Shown here: piece by piece, positions 34,343 through 46,280 of the stretch
Numbering within the stretch: position 1 is the stretch's first letter
How the letters are laid out: each line of letters opens with the position of its first letter
NCBI GenBank assembly: GCA_019454045.1
Contig: SKCR01037612.1
Span: 124,001-188,000, forward strand
Origin: Zanthoxylum bungeanum
Taxonomy: Eukaryota > Streptophyta > Magnoliopsida > Sapindales > Rutaceae
Length of the DNA stretch: 64,000 nucleotides
Direction: 5' to 3'
Notes under the pieces: model-generated
The model's input: only the letters and a program-made list of their open reading frames with translations
Told to the model about the DNA's origin: nothing
The model's database searches: none
Position numbers and translations under genes: made by a program

Positions 34343-36082
34343 CAACTTCTTTACTAATTCATTAGTAATTAATAAAGTAAATCATACAGTCTTTTATGTC
34401 TCTGACCTTTTTTTCTTTATATTGATAAAATAATATTAAAATAGAACAAAAGTCCATTGACATCCTTTCTAACGGTAGAAGGCTCCCACTATTACAAGGT
34501 ATGGGAAAGAAAAATATACGCATTCTTACCTTAATTTACAAGATTCGAATCTTTAATGTCGACTAAGCAAACTTTACCGCTGGGAAGGGAAAACCCTAGT
34601 CGTCATTATCTTTTTCTCTTCAACTGCAGCTGGACTACCTTGACACGCTGCCGTTAATTTACATCTAATAGAATCAGAACAAGGCACCCCGACAAAACAC
34701 CTCAAAATCAAACACTAGCCGCAGCAATATGCCACTTTGTCAAGGAGACACCATCAAAACGGGGCATTTTGGTGCTTTGCTTGTTCTGGAAATTTGACCA
34801 GGCAAAACAACAGTTTTACCGCATCCTCGCTTAGAGCTTGCAGCGCAGTATCACCTTAGCTCGGTCTTAAGATCTCATTTTAACTCTATTCGATTCTTAA
34901 CTGTTTCTCATTACTTTGAGCTCTCAAATCAAATATGAAATTGTTACGATTTTTCTCACATAATGTTGTATCTATGTAAAAATGGATGTTGGGATACAGT
35001 GTTCGTATATTGCAAGTGAGTAAATTACAAGTAAAAATTGTTGGCAGTAACAAAGAAGTCTATATAGACATATAGTTGTGAACAAAAATATTGTCTTGTT
35101 TGGAAGTATAGGGTGGTTAATTAGGAAAACCTAACCCTAAGGTATTGTTTTTTGTTAAGCCTAGATTCAATCCCAAGCAATGTGGGATTTTACATATGTG
35201 CATCCTAGTCCAAAACTTGAAGGGTTTTATTTATGGGTGGCAAAATGAATCAACGAATCAAATTATATCGAATCCTAAACGAAACAAATCAAAATATCAT
35301 GGATTATGAATATTTGTTTACTCATGATATTAATTATTAACATAATTTATCATACTTGATTTACATTAATTCTTCACAAATATATACATATGAAATATGT
35401 AATTAATATATTTACTAAAATATCTCACTAAATAGCGACAATATTACTTTTTTTATGGTAATTAGTCATAAGTTCTGGTATCTTAATTGAAAAATAACAC
35501 TAACTAGTAAAATAAAATAATAAAACGAATCAATGAGCTTGAAATCGTATTCTATTCGTTTTAATAAATGAATCGAATCGAATTGACTCATTTATTAAAC
35601 TAATCCATTTTTTCAAACCTGTATTTGCTTTAAAGCGAATCAAATCGAACGAATAAACGAATCCTGACCCAAAGTGACACTCCTAGTTCTATTGTTAATG
35701 AGTTGGCTTTCCCATGAATGTTTTTAATTTAGCAATATAAAAGTTTTTTACTAATTTATCGGTAATGCAATACAAGTAACAGTGTAGTCTTTTATGAAGG
35801 AATTAACCCATATCGAAGACTAAAATGTTTCTTCCTTTTGATATCTTCCAGGGAAGCTATATGCAGCAAGAGAAAGTAACACCAGGATGTGCTATTGATA
35901 ACAGCTACAGTCACAGATTGGAAGGTTTTGCTCATGATGAGACTGAAGCAGCGAGATCAGTATCTGAAGCTGATATTTCGCTTTCTCTATCACTAGCGAC
36001 ACCGTCTTCCGATCCATGGTTAAAGCAGGGCGTAGCTGATCAGAACGAGAATGACGTCTCTCTTGACCTCACTCTTGCTTAA
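32881..36082 (+). CDS. G2-like (GARP, KANADI-type) MYB-related transcription factor with EAR motifs, six exons
   Basis: A predicted nuclear DNA-binding regulator, probably a repressor. Exons are 32881-33169, 33332-33408, 33514-33550, 33698-33878, 34100-34250 and 35852-36082; all phases join, giving 321 residues. The GARP/MYB-like domain spans about 72-125: MPRLRWTNDLHRSFVHAIER, then GLTISHVKSHLQMYRSMKHE, the SHVKSHLQ helix being diagnostic. The C-terminus has LSLSLATPS and ends SLDLTLA, both EAR-type (LxLxL/DLxL) repression motifs. Intron 5 (34251-35851) carries an old SINE, a TA microsatellite and a hAT MITE. From memory the closest Arabidopsis relative is the At1g14600 group; subfamily is not proven. 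Confidence 0.93.
34320..34343. repeat. TA microsatellite in intron 5 of the G2-like gene
   Basis: About 12 TA dinucleotides. Confidence 0.85.
34475..34605 (-). repeat. Degenerate Au-like SINE fragment in intron 5
   Basis: GGCTCCCACTATTACAAGG, ACGCATTCTTACCTTAA, AGATTCGAATCT and AACTTTACCGCTG occur in the order of the reverse complement of plant Au-type SINEs, including the tRNA-like B box. Identification is from remembered consensus features and no duplication was found. Confidence 0.5.
35224..35693. mobile_element. hAT-type MITE (GATTCG-rich family), copy 1, in intron 5
   Basis: The element 35232-35685 starts TATGGGTGGCAAAATG and ends with GTGACACTCCTA. Flanks GTTTTATT (35224-35231) and GTTCTATT (35686-35693) match at 7 of 8. 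The interior is rich in AACGAATC/GATTCG and resembles, in inverse orientation, the element at 43242. Confidence 0.8.
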
Positions 36083-36595
36083 AATCATGCACATGTTGTT
36101 AAGCTTCAAACTGTTTTGGGAAATTTCAACTTTAGAAACTCACTTTATGTTTGGTTTTGGTTATATATTATATGTGACTGTATGACTTTCGTGTAAGATG
36201 GATAATTGTTTTTCTATTTAATTGGTTTCACCACCGACGGCCAGGTCGTTCTCTAAATCATCAATCGTATGGTAACGGCATGTCGTTTTATTTTTTTTAA
36301 CGTGGACGACAAAGCATCATCTTTGCAGTGACTATAACCCCCGCATGCCTATCATTATTATCAGAGGCAGGTCCACACACAAGTAGTTGGTTGTATTCTC
36401 TAAAATTAACAGATTTCAATTGATTTTTTTTTAAAAAAATATATTAAATTTTAATATATAATATAATTTATAATTTTTTTATTTTTTTATCCATACGTAT
36501 TTTATTCTAAAAACTTATTTACGACATAAAATAAATTTAAGATAATTCAAAATTATTCCTAATTATTATGGTGGTGCGCAATTCAATTTAACGAA
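36083..36595. other. 3' UTR and AT-rich spacer
   Basis: Downstream of the G2-like stop codon; no gene seen. Confidence 0.45.
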
Positions 36596-38014
36596 GTGTA
36601 TTTAATTGAGATTTTAAAATTTTTTTTGGGTTAAATAAGTCTTGTGGTATTCAATTAAGATTTTTAAATAATCTAAAAAGTCTTGCGGTATTCCATTAGA
36701 GATTATTAAGATTTTTTAAAAAATATATCCAAATATAGTGATATTCAATCAAACTTTAAACAAGTAATAGAAAGTCTTATGTAATTGAAAACATAATTAT
36801 TTTGAATGATTTTTTTATATGTGTGATTCTGTTGGACTTTTTAATGAAAATTATAAAAATCAAATTCTATAAAAAGTCCTTCCCTAACTAATGAGACTTT
36901 TACATAAGATTTTTTTGAATGTTAGAAAATAGAAGATTAACATATATGTTAGCTATTCGTGAACAAATTACTTGCTTATTAGTAATTTCTTCTTTTTTCT
37001 TTCAAACAAACAAAATATGACATTCTTTTAAATGCAACTGGTAACGTCCTTCCTCTAACCATTTTTCTTAATGAATTTCATTTTCGAGAAGGAAAATTCT
37101 ATCACTTTTAAAGATAATTTCCTATATTTTCTTTGAGGCCAGCAGAACTTCTTCATTCAGATATATGATAATGTACAAAGAGAATTTAGTACAACAATGA
37201 TTTTTTTTCCTCGTTTTCTAGCTAATTTTTTACTTGTATTTTTTAAAAAAATAAAAATAAATTTAAGAAAAAAAATATTTATCAATTATTAAAATCATTG
37301 ATGCTAAGGTATTATCTTTTATTCCTATGTCAGAGAAATGACATTCTGTCATAGAAACTCATAAATAATATGAGATAATTAAGCATTTTCGTCAATAAAT
37401 CTACACTGTTAGTAAAATATTTATAGATTGCTTAAGTCCATGAAATATTACCGTCAACATAGCTTGTAAAGAAAATATAGTAGTAAAGAAAATATCACAT
37501 TTTTATTTTGTAGTTTATAAGACATTTTATAATATTTACTAGTTAACTTATAGTATGCATACATAAAATTAACAGAGAAAGTTCTTTGAGACATTTGCTG
37601 CTCTCATTCACCAAGAGAGGATTAGTTATGTTCTTTGATACATTAGTTTTTGCTTTTCTTTATTAAAATTATCATTTTTTTGTTATCATTTCGATTGATT
37701 TATGATTTTGAGTATTTGTTTTTATTTATGGTTCCATTTCATATGATCCAATTTTCTGTTTTGTTGATGCAAATTTCCACCGTTTGAATCAATTGACTTT
37801 CATTAATTTTTTTTATTTATGGTTCAATTCCATATACTATCGGTTCTAAAAAAGCCCCAAAAAAATATAATGGTTCCTTCAAATCTTATAAATTATTATT
37901 AAATAAGTCTTTTAAAATCTAATATGTAAAAAATCTTGATTAAAAAAAATTTCATAAAATCTTATAAATCATTACATTTTTTAAATATCTTTTAAAATCT
38001 TAATTGAATACACC
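36596..38014. mobile_element. Possible AT-rich TIR element
   Basis: GTGTATTTAATTGAGATTTT at the left end is matched in inverse by AAAATCTTAATTGAATACAC at the right, with further ATTCAATTAAGATTTTTAAA copies inside. No target duplication or transposase frame was found. The middle may include unrelated spacer. Confidence 0.35.
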
Positions 38015-40676
38015 CCATAAGTTTAATTGTTGAAGTGCAAGTAACAGCTCTGAGGTTGATAAATTTTCTTCGTGAGTTGCAGTTATGCAAAGTCGATTAG
38101 AATTATCAGTTGCTCAGTCCACAGTTTATGCAAAATGTCGGTAGCTATAATATCGTGCCAACAATAAAATGCATTAACATTCTGTACGGGCTTGCTGCCA
38201 CAACTAATATTATAAAGGCGAATTAAGGCACTCACTTTTTTTCTTCGTCCTCTAGAGGGCTACTTCTCGGAATAATCTACAAATATAGCCAGCTGTACTC
38301 TACGGTTTGTTATTGACCCAAAAATTTATCAGTAAATTCTATATTTTAGAAATTTGTTTAAATTCCAAAAAATTCAGGCTCGTCCCTGAAGCTCTATAAA
38401 TGGATATATCTATTTTCAACATAAATTTCAATATTTATTTAAGTCAATTAAATAATAGATATTTAAAGTCAAAATATTGTTTAATGATGTTAATTCATCT
38501 ACCATTGGAACTAAGGATTATAATTTTTCTGTTCCGCCAAACATGATCCCGCCTTGAAATGAGATTTGTGATTATTTTTATTCTCAATTTGAAAATGAGA
38601 TGAGATGGGATAAAATAAAAATCCTGAAATTTTTAGTTGGATGGGACACAATTTTAATTGGATAATACTGGATTTTGAATGGATGAGATGAGATGGTATT
38701 TTAAAGGAACATGACCATGATGATTTTTGTCCTAAAAAATTATCGGCTAGAACCATAATGAATTTTATCCTAATAAAATTATGGGACAGAACAAGATGTA
38801 TATCACCCCTTTTATTTTTTTAAACTTTAGTAAGGAGAGTAGTTTTGATAATTTGGCATGTGAGTTTATAAAGCAACATTGCTTTATGTTTGCGAGAATA
38901 GAGAAAGAGAGAGAGAAAAAGAGAGCATTTTGTCTTGATTCGTTCAATTCATAGCCGATATTGATAGAATCTTTTAAGGAAAACATAGAATTCGACGAGA
39001 GAAATATTTTGAAGGTGATGTTATTACGGAAAACTATTGATTTTCACCGATTTTTTTATAAGAAGCTTTTTATTATTTTTCTCGATTTTTCATTGATCGG
39101 GAACACCGATTGACAAACAATTGGCGTCATTGGAACCAGAAGGGGGACACAAACACACAGACGCCGAAAAATTTAGATTCTGATTGGTGTATAATGCTCA
39201 CGATGCCTTAGCAGCGGCGCATGAGGCACACATGCAGCACGTGGGAGCCGCGCGTCGGAGATAATCTTGTCGCCGATCTCCCGAGTCCCCAGCTGTGTTC
39301 CGACCTTTCCAAGTAATAATATATCTCTGAATCTTAATTTTCTTGTAATTTATCATTTTATTCGATTGATGTGTGTTATATATTTCAGAAACGTATATAG
39401 CTTTAAAGTGTGATTAATTTGCTTGCTTGGGCTACATAAATGATTGTCTTGTAGTTGGAAGTGAATTACGCACTTAATAGAAAAATAGTTGAGTAAGAAT
39501 GTGTGAGGGAAGTTATTGCGGGCTTGAGATTTGTGCTAGTGATGTTTATCTGGTATGTGAATATATATGTTGTAAATTGAATATGATTATAAATTTGATG
39601 ATGATGTATTGTATAATGGAAGTTCGTCTTATACACGGAACTCTGTTGAAATCCCGTTATGATTACGAGAGCGTTTAAATCACGGTTCTTCCATATTCTT
39701 TCATCTACTATAGTTAGGATTATGTTCCTTATCGTAAATTCTTATGTCTCTTCAGATGATCGAGATAACGTTGGCAGGGATAGTCCTTCTGTGTAGTTCT
39801 TATTCCCGATAATCAGCTCACCGGATGTGTGGATAAGTTTGTAACATTGATATTTTTCAAAGTATATAGTTATGTATGTATTCTTAAATGAATTTTCAAG
39901 ATGATGCATTAAATGATTTAGTTTTTAGAAAAATTATATTTGGTTATAAAAGAATGGACGAATATTGATTATATTGAAATCATGAGTTTGTAATGTATGA
40001 GAAAGTTTGCATGATTTTGAGATACATGAGCATGTATTTTTATTACGATGCACTCCGTGTATGTATAGTGTATATATGCCAAATTATTTGCAGTGAGACG
40101 ATATCTCATGTTGCGAATTTTGCTTGGAAGTTAGTTATTACCGTGAGGATGTCCCATGCTGTCAGTTTTATCGTATTTTCACGAGTGTGTATATAGATGA
40201 ATGAACATTTTTATTTTATGTAACGTATTCCTATGGAGAATGAGATTTATGAGAAATAAGTTTTATAATTTTCAGGAAATCATTATGAAAAGTTTTATAC
40301 TCCAAATTACATATTTATATATTTATTTGTATTATAAAAGACATATTTGATCCACCTTATTACTTGTTTATCCACAACACTAAATTGTGATATATTGCAC
40401 TAAGTATGGGCTTACTCATTTCTTTAATTTTTCAGGTCAATAAGATTAGTAGATTATTCCTTTTATCCTCTGCTATTTTTTCATCATATTCTGTCAATAG
40501 AGAAATATTGTGCCAACAATCGAGTGTCTTTTAATATGTATTCTGAGATGAAAAATCTAGATATATCTTCCTTGTGTGGGTGTATTATTTTGTTATGGGC
40601 ACATAGCTTATTTTTGATACCTTGATGTATATACACTTTATTTTGAATGGTTCTTTTGAGATAGATCATGAATATC

Positions 40677-40746
<70 letters not shown>

Positions 40747-41030
40747 TGGATAGTCCGTTTTCTAAGAGAGATTTTATCGATTTTTCGACTCCGTCTCACC
40801 CTATCCTACTTAAAGGGACGGGTGTGACAAGATGATTTTTTTGATCCAATTATATATACGAGACAATACCAAAATTGATAAATTTTGACTCATCATATCC
40901 CCATTCCTAATTATAGAATACATGAGTAAATGGCAAATGCCACATGTCCTTGATAAATACAATTATAAAAAGAATATTGATAGAGATACACCAAAAAAAA
41001 ATACATATCCAGTATATGTAAGGCATAAAT
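38015..41030. other. Spacer with scattered repeat remnants
   Basis: Around 39118 AATTGGCGTCATTGGAACC resembles the region after the 5' LTR of plant LTR elements, but no LTR pair was recognised. An ATGAGATGAGATGGGAT-rich stretch lies at 38600-38700. No genes seen. Confidence 0.4.
40677..40742. repeat. Long TA microsatellite
   Basis: About 66 bases of uninterrupted alternating A and T. Confidence 0.95.
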
Positions 41031-41226
41031 TTATATTGAGTCCTCAAGGGGCGTGACTTGGTGGTGTATAATTCAGGATCTCATCTCGAGGTCCTTGGTT
41101 CGAATTCAGGGAGTGAATTTCTTGTAAGAGATTGAGACAGTCAGAGATTTACTTGTTCCGCTTAAGCCCGGAAGATGTAATTTAGCGGTGAGATTTCTAA
41201 CGATTCAAAAAAAAAATTATATTGAG
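41031..41226 (+). repeat. tRNA-derived SINE, family 1, full length with perfect 10-bp TSD
   Basis: The element is 41041-41216: GGGGCGTGACTTGGTGG (A-box region), TTGGTTCGAATTC (B box), GAGACAGTCAGAGATT, and a CGATTCAAAAAAAAA tail. TTATATTGAG is duplicated at 41031-41040 and 41217-41226. It is the best-preserved copy in the window. Confidence 0.92.
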
Positions 41227-41469
41227 AAAATAAATAAAAATTAGATTGTGGGTTACAAATAATGTCTTGAGAGCGCGTCATGTGAGTGTGTATTTTAGAC
41301 GTATATTTATTATTGTTGATTATAAATTGTAATTGTAAAAATAAGGTAGTGATAGCTAGTGCTAGTGGGCCTCTTCAACATTAACTTTTCCATGCACTGA
41401 TTGTAACTGTGTATACAATTAAAGCCTTCAAAACAGATAATTCCTACCTAAATTCAATCAAGAATCTCT

Positions 41470-41482
41470 AGCTATTTATAAA
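41470..41482 (+). promoter_or_regulatory. TATA box of the first glycine-rich gene
   Basis: TATTTATAAATAT lies about 40-50 bases before the ATG at 41522, leaving a short 5' UTR. Confidence 0.65.
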
Positions 41483-41521
41483 TATATCTCATTCTAAACT
41501 TTTGTGTCACACATTATCTCA

Positions 41522-41923
41522 ATGACGAATAATGCTAGTAGAGTTGTTATTTATGTGCTATTTGTTGTTGCGGCATTTCTTTCCACTAATATTGATGCTA
41601 GAAAGCTATTGACCAAATGGGGTGCATTTGATGAGGATAAAACTTTCTTCCATAACGTGCCTGCAGCTTATGAAGGTCGATTTGGTGGTAGCTGGAGGTT
41701 TGGAGGCGGGGCCGGCTGGAGTTTTGGTGGTGGTGGAGGAGGGTTTGGTGGTGGTGGTGGTGGTGGTGGCGGTGTTGTTGGAGGGGCTAGTCTAGGTGGT
41801 GGTTCTGGTTTTGGAGGAGGAGCTGGAGGTGGGTTTGGGTCTGGAATTGGAAGGTACGGTGGCGGCGGAGGTGGTGGTTTTGGTGGCGGTGCTGGTGGTG
41901 GTTTTGGAGGTGGCTTACCTTGA
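41522..41923 (+). CDS. Secreted glycine-rich protein
   Basis: A 133-residue protein, single exon. The N-terminus MTNNASRVVIYVLFVVAAFL is a signal peptide with cleavage likely after NIDA. A short non-repetitive segment (RKLLTKWGAFDEDKTFFHNV) is followed by GGGFGGG and GGGAGGGFG repeats to the stop. Such proteins are generally cell-wall associated. The in-frame codon at 41504 is GTG and is rejected as a start in favour of ATG 41522, which fits the TATA box. Reverse-strand frames here are products of the GC-rich repeat. Confidence 0.88.
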   Translation: MTNNASRVVIYVLFVVAAFLSTNIDARKLLTKWGAFDEDKTFFHNVPAAYEGRFGGSWRFGGGAGWSFGGGGGGFGGGGGGGGGVVGGASLGGGSGFGGGAGGGFGSGIGRYGGGGGGGFGGGAGGGFGGGLP

Positions 41924-43233
41924 AATTGAGTTCAAATTCTGTGTTCCACAAATGTTGCTGGCTATAACTGTGCACTAAATTGAATTAATGCTCATGCTTG
42001 CAAAGTTGGTCAATTTGTTTTGTATCAAGTAAGAAATTTAAATAACATGCCTTATATGACAATTAATCAATCATACAACAGTTTGTAAATTCAGTGTTAC
42101 TTGTAAAAAAAAACATAAAGACTTTTCACACAACAGAAATATATATGATTTAATTGCATATCTCAATGCAAATTAGGCAATATTAATTAGGAATTAATTA
42201 AAGGGAAATTATATTCTGTACACGTGATAATAGGTAATAAAAGTGCGAAAATAGTATAATATTATTGATTTTATCATTTTTTTCACCCAGAGTTTTAAAA
42301 ATGTATCAATTTTCACATTTTTTAAGTGGAAAATGAATAATTTCTTAAAGATAAAATTTCATTCATATATAAAAACAACACAAAAATATAATCACATGAC
42401 TATAAAAGCTCAAATGTAATCTTAGGATATCATAATATTCAAGCTCAATCAGGATAAATCTAACAACATAAAATAAGATACGTTATGTGTTTTCTGTAGC
42501 CAATAGGGATACCTTTCACACTTAATCTTATTGCAAAGTTGACGACTATAGATATCTAATTAGAAGTGAAACAACATATAATACACACATTGTATATTCA
42601 ATTTTTACAATAGCGCATAATTAATCTATTACAAGATAATTAATAGATTTGCGAGAGATATCTCGGGAGGTACCGAAAAGCTCCGGTCTTTTTAGTGTGC
42701 AATATGATATTTTTTTGTAATTGCTAGTGGAAAAATATAAACTTTTAGAATATCGGGTAGAAAAATAATAAAGTCAAAAATATTATAATATTTTCAAACT
42801 TTTACCTAATTTAAGGTGAATCGGGGATAATTTTCCGTAATTAAATCATGTATCTGATGCACTTACCATGTGATATTCATTCAATGCGTCTTCACTCTAG
42901 GCTAGAGTTTCACAGCCGGCACAAAATATCAAACAACGAAACCAATGGTATATTAATTATCAACACCTTTTGGTAAATTTTGACGAATTTTCAATTCATC
43001 ATTTGATATCGACCCTCTTCATCTCAAAGATTTAATTAGTATAAATTAACAACCCCATTAATCTTATGCAGTCACTCTATTACTACCCTATATATTATAT
43101 ATGTCTCCCACGTATACGTGCTCATTATGCCCAACCGACCAATAATGAGCAAATCACATGTTTGTTAATTTGCTGAGGCATTTGAAAACTTTCGTGAATC
43201 GAATATGTTAAAGGATACTTTTAACATTCATTG
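41924..43233. other. AT-rich spacer
   Basis: 3' UTR of the glycine-rich gene and unassigned AT-rich DNA; no gene seen. Confidence 0.45.
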
Positions 43234-43799
43234 GCTCTGGTTAAGGGTGGTAATTTGGGTCAGGATTCGTTTATCCGTTCGATTCGATTCGCTTTAAAGC
43301 GAATACGGGTTTGAAAAAATAGATTCGTTTAATAAATAGGTCAATTCGATTCGATTCGTTTATTAAACGAATCGAATACGAATTTAAGCTTATTGATTCA
43401 TTTATTCGTTTATGATTCGTTTTATTATTTTTATTTACTAGTTCTTGTTAATTTTCAATTAAGATTCGAGAAATTATAGCTAATTATCATTGAAAAAATT
43501 AATATTTTCGATATTTGGTGAGATATTTTTAGTAAATATATTAATTACATATTTCATATGTATATATTTATGAAGAATTAATGTAAATCAAGTGTGGTAA
43601 ATTATTTTATTAAATAATATCATTGACTAAACGAATATTCGAATTCGATTCGTTTATTAAACGAATCGAATACGAATCCTGATATTAGGATTCGTTTAAT
43701 AAACGAATCGAATACGAATCTATCACATTTTGATTCGATTCGTTTAAGAGTCGATACAAATTCGATTCGTTGATTCGTTTTGCCACCCCTAGCTCTGGT
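43234..43799. mobile_element. hAT-type MITE (GATTCG-rich family), copy 2, perfect 8-bp TSD
   Basis: The element 43242-43791 starts TAAGGGTGGTAATTTGGG and ends TTTTGCCACCCCTA. GCTCTGGT is duplicated at 43234-43241 and 43792-43799. The interior repeats TTCGATTCGTTTATTAAACG palindromes. It belongs to the same family as the copy at 35232, in opposite orientation. No transposase frame. Confidence 0.9.
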
Positions 43800-46188
43800 C
43801 TTTGCCCTTTTGATAGACGGTGAATCGCTTTCTTAATAAATGATTGCTCATAAATTAATGGCTTTCATTGTATGTAACTAAAATTAAGCTTAATTCATTC
43901 TCAAATTTTTGATTAGATTACCGAAAAAGTAACATTAAGTGAAGCCACTAGGTTATAAAATGTAAGAAAACCAGCATATATAAACTTCTTAATCGGGGCT
44001 ACTACGTACGTACTATGGGCAGACACATCATCATTATTATTATTATTATATATATGAGAACCATATTGTATCCCATTATCTTTTCGAATATGCAAATATA
44101 TATCATACATGATCATTACATCACGATTGTTCTCAACTTGATTTCTTTAATCATGAGTTTTTGTTGCATCTTGTAGGATGTTTCTACAAAATGGGTATTG
44201 CCCACAATCTCTAGAACTTCTATAATTTTTATTTTTATTTTTCATTTGCCAGAAGTTTCATAGCACTCTGTTCTTCTTATATTGATACGGTAATTGAAAA
44301 ACAAAAGAATTTAATATAAACAAAATCTTTTTGAAGGAGTAATTATATGGTACCAGTAATGTATGCGTAACATGATATCATCAATCAACAAATATATAAT
44401 ATATGGGGTTGTACTAAATATAACTATAATTTATGGAAAAAATTTCTCTGTGGCTGGCGTACGAGTTCATATTGCTTAACTGGTGCGTCGGCCTAATCAA
44501 TCTATGCTATTTGACAAAATAAGTGAGTTTTATAATAAATTTTAAAATTTTAAAATCAAAGTTATGAGGCCCACTAGACATGTGGGTCCCACAATGGCCA
44601 TTCAAAGGAACATGATTGGGCTAATTTACCCGCTTTAGTCCCACAAAACTTTTTCTCATCATTTGTTTATTTTTTCAACTATATTTTACCACGTATAATA
44701 ATATATTATTAGATTATTATACGGTGTTATCGTTGCATAGTATATATTTTTTTAGAAGATATTATAATTATTATTATTTTGGCATATGTGTACATCCAAA
44801 TTAAAATGAAAATTAGTGATCATGTGCCTACCGCAATAACCAACACTGCCAATATAATAATTAAACTTTAAAAGATTCATGAATCTTTGCTACATATATT
44901 TGAAGGATTATTGTTTTTATTATTTTGTTAATATGGGACAACGCATGAAGGATTTTTTAGGATATTCTTTCAATAATGGGGAGGAGATGGGTTGCTAGTA
45001 GCTTCCCTTGCCGGTTCAGGAAGGACTAAGATCCGGACCGTCACTTTTTCTCTGAAAGCAAGCATGGTTCTTGCTTCCCTCTCTACTCCCTTACAAATTA
45101 GTTCCTACTCTAAGATTAGTTCTTTAATTATGCCAAGAAACACGGAATTTCTCTAAATATTAATTATCAACCTCATCATATGCGTAGGCACTGTGTACTG
45201 GAGTCCACTTTGAGATTTTAATTAATCATCTTAATTAGCATAAGGTTAATTAGTAGTATATAGGAGATATTTGCCTTAGTGGGAGTAGTTTTTTTCCCAT
45301 TAGAAGCTCTACGTTGCTAAGATTTGTGTGCCAATGATGACATATCGTATAATATATTTCTTGCCTGGATATTCATGTGTGGATGACTGGTTTTATCTCG
45401 ATCAACCACTATCACTATGGTTGGATGGGTGGTCCTTTACGCCCATTGGTTGCTAAGATTTGTTTGCCAATGATGACATGATATCGTATAATATATTTCT
45501 TCAATTCAAGTGTTTAAGCTAACCGCATTAGCCGTCACAACAACAGCTAGCTAGCTAGCAAGAAACCAAATGCAATTTTATTCTTACTTAGTTCTTGCAC
45601 CATTTGGTCACATGGTATCCACATGGCTGTTTTCATATCCTATGAGGAAATCATTGGTGACTTCCAGCAAGTCTATTCAATCTCTAAATAATTGATTGTC
45701 AGCTTCATAAAGTGAACTTGACAGATTGGAATCCACGTATTTTGAAGAACTGATGTGGGTTTTTTTGGCATACTTAAGATGAATTTGTAGTATAATAATA
45801 TGGCCAATATTATTGCATTAGTCTTTCTCTCTAGATATATCTCCAGAAGATACAATCACCTACTCCACCATCTCAATTTCATTACTGTATGTTGTGTATA
45901 TATTAATTATGTACCACTAGATTCTATATGTGCTACTAGTCTCTACTATATTTGGTTTATGATTAAATCGAAATAAGATATTTAATATTATATTTGCTAC
46001 TAATAAACTATTTGAGTTTTTTTTAATAATATTTGTCGGCTACGGTTGACCAAACGAGAAGTAGTTTGGACTTTTCTTGTCTTGGATGACTTGTTTATTG
46101 CTCCCGCCAATTCCACGTCGCTTTGAACTACAGTTATCGAAAATGAACCATGAAACTAGTTACACTTGTATTAGTGTGACACAACTTG
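43800..46188. other. AT-rich spacer upstream of the second glycine-rich gene
   Basis: A direct repeat of about 45 bp (CTAAGATTTGTNTGCCAATG ... CGTATAATATATTTCTT) occurs near 45317 and 45452. No genes seen. Confidence 0.45.
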
Positions 46189-46197
46189 TATAAATAG
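46189..46197 (+). promoter_or_regulatory. TATA box of the second glycine-rich gene
   Basis: TATAAATAG lies about 85-90 bases before the ATG at 46281, a normal distance for a plant leader of about 55-60 bases. Confidence 0.75.
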
Positions 46198-46280
46198 GAG
46201 ACACCAAAAAGGAGGAAGCCGAGACAAGCGGGCTTAGTTGTGTATTTACAAAGTCGAGCTCGCTTGTTATTCTAAGAGCC

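Noticed and set aside
39110..39140. PBS-like AATTGGCGTCATTGG as evidence for an LTR element
   Set aside because: No matching LTR pair, protein domain or target duplication found nearby; kept only as a remark.
2021..41226. tRNA genes at the B-box-like GGTTCGAATCC sites
   Set aside because: No cloverleaf could be drawn; the boxes belong to SINE heads with poly-A tails and target duplications.
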